From Candidatus Vogelbacteria bacterium (GTDB lineage Bacteria; Patescibacteriota; Minisyncoccia; Phycocordibacterales; XYD1-FULL-46-19): a stretch of DNA of 6,804 nt. Below, piece by piece: positions 4,907-6,804 of this stretch. The stretch lies in NCBI GenBank assembly GCA_026395035.1, contig JAPLZN010000057.1, forward strand, positions 1-6,804, in the 5' to 3' direction. The stretch's first letter is position 1, and every line of letters begins with the position of its first letter. Under the pieces are notes generated by a model, which did no database searches, was not told the DNA's origin, and saw nothing but the letters and a program-made list of their open reading frames with translations. The position numbers and the translations under genes were made by a program.

Positions 4907-5506
4907 ATGGACGCGACCGAACGATATGACGCGCTAAAACAAATTAAGGACGAAGTTTTGACTCTCAAAGCTTCGCCGCTTTTTAAATACCGCAACGAAA
5001 ACAAATACTATCCAGTGGTCGGGGAAGGAGACCACTTTGCCAAGATCATGTTTGTGGGCGAAGCGCCGGGGCAGACCGAAGCAAAAACCGCCCGGCCTTT
5101 TTGTGGTACGGCGGGCAAAGTTCTGGATCGGTTAATTGAATCAGCCGGCCTGAAGCGTGAACAAGTGTACATTACTAATTTGGTCAAGGATCGTCCACCG
5201 GGCAATCGCGATCCCAAGCCGGAAGAAATTTTACTGTATAGTAAGTTCCTGGATCGACAAATTGAAATTATCCAGCCGAAAGTGATTGCCACGCTCGGCC
5301 GTTTCTCGATGGCTTATTTGATGGATAAATTTGGCGTGTCAGAAAAAGACGAGCCAATCTCCAAGTTACACGGCAAGGCCTTTAAAGTGAAAGCCGAATA
5401 CGGTCCGCTCAAACTGGTCATCCTCTATCATCCGGCCGTGGCAGTGTATAACCCGAATTTATTCGGGGTACTGGAGAAAGATTTCAAGAAAGCTTTGGCA
5501 GGATAG
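4907..5506 (+). CDS. Family 4-type uracil-DNA glycosylase lacking the Fe-S cluster cysteines
   Basis: Enzymes of this family remove uracil from DNA, opening base excision repair. At 199 residues the length is normal. Family motifs are present: VVGEGD (37-42), GEAPGQTE (51-58), RPFCGTAGKVLD (63-74), YITNLVKDRPPGNRDP (88-103) and HPAVAVYNP near residues 175-183. Family 4 enzymes usually carry a [4Fe-4S] cluster on four cysteines, two in a CxxCPL segment near the N terminus and two in VKCRPP and in the following helix. By alignment from memory with the Thermotoga-type enzyme these positions are Leu20, Ser23, Asp95 and Tyr111. The only cysteine is Cys66, in the active-site loop. The protein is thus either a cluster-free active form or altered in function; the intact catalytic motifs favour the former. 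It follows the MgtC-like gene by 12 bases. No terminator is evident after the stop. Confidence 0.92.
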   Translation: MDATERYDALKQIKDEVLTLKASPLFKYRNENKYYPVVGEGDHFAKIMFVGEAPGQTEAKTARPFCGTAGKVLDRLIESAGLKREQVYITNLVKDRPPGNRDPKPEEILLYSKFLDRQIEIIQPKVIATLGRFSMAYLMDKFGVSEKDEPISKLHGKAFKVKAEYGPLKLVILYHPAVAVYNPNLFGVLEKDFKKALAG

Positions 5507-5528
5507 TCTTTTTGCTTATGGTTTGGAT

Positions 5529-5641
5529 TTCGTCCTCGGCAAAGCTTTTTCCGGGTCGCTGTCTAGGCCTACTGGCCTAGCGCTGCCTCTCGGCACCGTC
5601 GTGCCTGCGAGACACCCGGCAAAAGCTTTGCCGGGGACGAA
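5529..5641. repeat. Cloverleaf-type palindromic element (MITE- or REP-like)
   Basis: The ends are a 28-bp inverted repeat: 5529-5556 against 5614-5641, with 26 Watson-Crick pairs, one G-T pair and one mismatch. Between the arms are two further hairpins. CTAGGCC (5563-5569) pairs with GGCCTAG (5574-5580). TCTCGGCAC (5588-5596) pairs with GTGC (5601-5604) and CGAGA (5608-5612) across a three-base bulge. The whole can fold as a three-way junction. No coding sequence lies inside. It could be a non-autonomous mobile element or a structured RNA. Target-site duplications are not evident. Confidence 0.8.
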
Positions 5642-5692
5642 CCCTCATTTCGGAGGAGGTAATCGTTGGCGGTCGCTCCGCGTCTGTCTACG

Positions 5693-5717
5693 GTCATTCG
5701 CCGGTCTGGCGAATGAC
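5693..5717. repeat. Perfect short palindrome
   Basis: GTCATTCGCC (5693-5702) and GGCGAATGAC (5708-5717) form a 10-bp stem with a five-base loop. There is no T run, so it is unlikely to be a terminator. It resembles the GTCATTC...GAATGAC palindromes that are dispersed in many bacterial genomes. Confidence 0.75.
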
Positions 5718-5758
5718 AAGGGGAAAAACCAATTTCTCGCTAAAATCCGTATCTTGGC

Positions 5759-5764
5759 TATAAT
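5759..5764 (+). promoter_or_regulatory. -10 box of a leaderless exonuclease III gene
   Basis: A perfect TATAAT ends six bases before the ATG at 5771, the same spacing as at 4400-4412. Transcription should begin at the ATG. No ribosome binding site and no convincing -35 box are present. The gene thus has its own promoter, separate from the glycosylase gene. Confidence 0.65.
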
Positions 5765-5770
5765 TAGTCA

Positions 5771-6547
5771 ATGGAATTAAAGCTTCTCTCTTGGAATGTT
5801 AACGGCATCCGGGCGGCGGTCAAAAATGGCTTCGGCAATATGCTATTGACCGAACGGCCGGATATTTTAGGTTTGCAGGAGATCAAGATCACGGATAAGG
5901 CGCGGGAAGAGCAAGAATTTGATTTTACGGGCTATAAGGAATATTGGAATCCGGCGGTACGGCCGGGGTACAGCGGGACAGCCATACTAATTAAAAATTA
6001 TAAATTAAAAATTATAAATTATAAGGCGGGGATGGGGATAGAAGAATTCGATACGGAGGGCCGGGTTCAAACACTGGAATTTGAGGATTTTTATTTTGTA
6101 AATACCTATTTCCCGAATTCCAATCATGAGTTGTCGCGTTTGAAATATAAAACTGACTTTAACGCGGCGTGGCTTGAATATATAAAGAAACTAGAACAGA
6201 AAAAGCCGGTTATTGCTTGTGGAGATTTTAATGTGGCTCACGAAGAAATCGACCTGGCTCGACCGAAGGATAATGTGGGCAACGCCGGTTTCACCAATGA
6301 AGAGCGGGCCGATATGACAAAATTTTTGGCTCACGGGCTTGTTGATACTTACCGCGCAGCCAATTCGGATAAGGTGCAATATTCTTGGTGGTCGTATCGC
6401 TTTTATGCCCGGGATCGAAATATTGGGTGGCGGATTGATTATTTTTTAACAAGTGAAAAAATTAACAAGAATATCAAAGAGAGTTTTATTTTAGATGATG
6501 TTTTAGGCTCTGATCATTGTCCGGTAGGAATCAAGCTCAAAACTTAA
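5771..6547 (+). CDS. xth: Exodeoxyribonuclease III / AP endonuclease
   Basis: This 258-residue enzyme of the exonuclease III family cuts DNA at abasic sites and degrades 3' ends, following the glycosylase in base excision repair. The catalytic residues of the family are all visible: LSWNVNGIRA (6-15), Glu37 in LQEIK, Tyr113 in TYFPN, Asp152 and Asn154 in CGDFNVAHEE, the WWSYR...GWRIDYF segment (206-225, Asp223) and the final SDH (247-249). Length is normal. One surface loop between GTAI and GIEEFD contains NYKLKIINYK, encoded by a 14-bp tandem repeat of AT-rich DNA; it seems a few residues longer than in relatives and lies away from the catalytic motifs. The last codons and TAA fall in the AAACTTAAA-type repeat that fills the next spacer. 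The ATG directly follows a TATAAT box at leaderless spacing. Confidence 0.95.
   Translation: MELKLLSWNVNGIRAAVKNGFGNMLLTERPDILGLQEIKITDKAREEQEFDFTGYKEYWNPAVRPGYSGTAILIKNYKLKIINYKAGMGIEEFDTEGRVQTLEFEDFYFVNTYFPNSNHELSRLKYKTDFNAAWLEYIKKLEQKKPVIACGDFNVAHEEIDLARPKDNVGNAGFTNEERADMTKFLAHGLVDTYRAANSDKVQYSWWSYRFYARDRNIGWRIDYFLTSEKINKNIKESFILDDVLGSDHCPVGIKLKT
5989..6024 (+). repeat. 14-bp AT-rich tandem repeat inside the exonuclease III gene
   Basis: AATTAAAAATTATA occurs at 5989-6002 and again, identical, at 6003-6016, followed by a partial AATTATAA (6017-6024). Fourteen is not a multiple of three, so the two units are read in different frames (IKNYK, then LKIINYK) without creating a stop. The surrounding coding DNA is much richer in G and C, so this looks like inserted or expanded sequence. 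Confidence 0.9.
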
Positions 6548-6662
6548 AGCGCAAAACTCAAAGCTTAAACTTAAAACTATTAACAAAAATGCAAAATACC
6601 AGGATTTTAGTTTTCGAACTAGATAGTTTCAGCTTTGCGTTTTGAGCTTTGCGCTTTGCGTT
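6536..6662. repeat. Long imperfect inverted repeat built from AAACTTAAA-type units
   Basis: The left arm (6541-6581) and the reverse strand of the right arm (6622-6662) agree at 31 of 41 positions without gaps; the core AAAGCGCAAA is identical. The left arm also contains short direct near-repeats (AACTTAAAG, AACTCAAAG, AACTTAAAA). It starts over the last codons and stop of the exonuclease III gene and ends eight bases before the next start. About 40 bases separate the arms. No long T run follows, so termination is not its obvious role. Confidence 0.75.
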
Positions 6663-6669
6663 AAATAAT

Positions 6670-6804
6670 ATGATCTATCTAATTTACGGCAATGACGTGA
6701 TAAAAGCCCGGTATAAATACGATGCCATCATTGATTCTCTTTTGGCGCGCAAGAAAGATTCGGTTGTTTGGCGGATTGATAGTGAAAATTTTGATGAGGC
6801 CAGA
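6670..6804 (+). CDS. holA: Probable DNA polymerase III delta subunit, N-terminal fragment
   Basis: Only the first 45 codons are in the window and the frame runs off the right edge. The start MIYLIYGNDVIKARYKYDAII resembles the N terminus of HolA proteins, which typically begin with a hydrophobic strand, then YG-(E/N)-(D/E), then a basic helix (FxxRxK type). HolA is the clamp-loader subunit that opens the sliding clamp during replication. The family's later AAA+-like and collar domains are not visible, so the call rests on the N terminus alone. The ATG at 6670 has no ribosome binding site; it is preceded directly by TTAAATAAT, too close to act as a -10 box for this start. The neighbouring exonuclease III and glycosylase genes fit a DNA-maintenance cluster. 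Confidence 0.6.
   Translation, partial: MIYLIYGNDVIKARYKYDAIIDSLLARKKDSVVWRIDSENFDEAR

Larger units (their letters stand above)
5507..5770. other. Gene-free repeat-rich spacer between glycosylase and exonuclease III genes
   Basis: This 264-base spacer is filled by a 113-bp cloverleaf palindrome (5529-5641), a GC-rich stretch with a weak GCGG/CCGC hairpin (5669-5681), a perfect 10-bp-arm palindrome (5693-5717) and the exonuclease III promoter. An open frame running from 5523 to 5780 exists but follows the palindromes, has no recognisable protein features and overlaps the exonuclease start, so I treat the DNA as noncoding. Confidence 0.75.

Noticed and set aside
5529..5641. Integron attC site
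   Set aside because: The size and imperfect palindrome are suggestive, but no GTTRRRY/RYYYAAC core sites or integrase are present and the arms are too well paired.
5523..5780. 85-codon open frame between the glycosylase and exonuclease III genes
   Set aside because: It reads through a 28-bp inverted repeat and several hairpins, has no recognisable domain, and runs over the exonuclease III promoter and start. Open by composition, not by coding.

Overview
The window looks like a piece of the genome of a small, probably host-dependent bacterium of the Candidate Phyla Radiation (Patescibacteria). This is inferred from gene style, not from a marker gene. Intergenic gaps are mostly short, base composition is moderate, and no start codon has a convincing Shine-Dalgarno sequence. 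Several starts instead sit 6-8 bases behind a -10 hexamer. The spacers carry AAACTTAAA/AAACTCAAA-type and AATTAAAAATTAT-type repeats together with GC-rich palindromes. TGA is used as a stop (the ABC ATPase gene), so the code is the standard bacterial one and not the Gracilibacteria/SR1 code.

Layout. Positions 3-485 hold the 3' part of a one-pass membrane protein gene, closed by a strong terminator. A small SET-domain methyltransferase gene (570-941) and a two-pass membrane protein gene (1014-1274) follow. A bidirectional terminator (1351-1375) separates these from a leftward two-gene ABC importer of the NitT/TauT type (permease 2843-2121, ATPase 2131-1388, overlapping by 11 bases, no substrate-binding protein in the window). 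A divergent promoter region starts that operon and, rightward, a RecB/Cas4-like PD-(D/E)XK nuclease gene (2943-3755). Next is a 360-base gene-free stretch packed with inverted repeats (3756-4115), then a threonine-rich membrane-anchored peptide gene (4116-4310) with its own promoter and terminator. The right third carries an MgtC/SapB-type membrane protein gene, a family 4 uracil-DNA glycosylase gene, a cloverleaf palindromic element, an exonuclease III gene, a long imperfect inverted repeat, and the start of a gene resembling DNA polymerase III delta (holA), which runs off the window.

How the genes fit together. Uracil-DNA glycosylase and exonuclease III are successive steps of base excision repair (uracil removal, then abasic-site incision). 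With the nuclease and the holA-like gene they give the right half a DNA-maintenance character. The ABC importer and MgtC-like protein are envelope functions with unknown substrates.

Most notable points: the family 4 glycosylase has lost all four cysteines that hold the family's [4Fe-4S] cluster; leaderless initiation appears to be widespread; a 113-bp palindrome can fold into a three-way junction; and AT-rich or AAACTTAAA-type repeat DNA has entered the exonuclease III coding region, in an internal loop and at its stop codon. I did not find a clear new multi-gene system such as a defence island or CRISPR locus.
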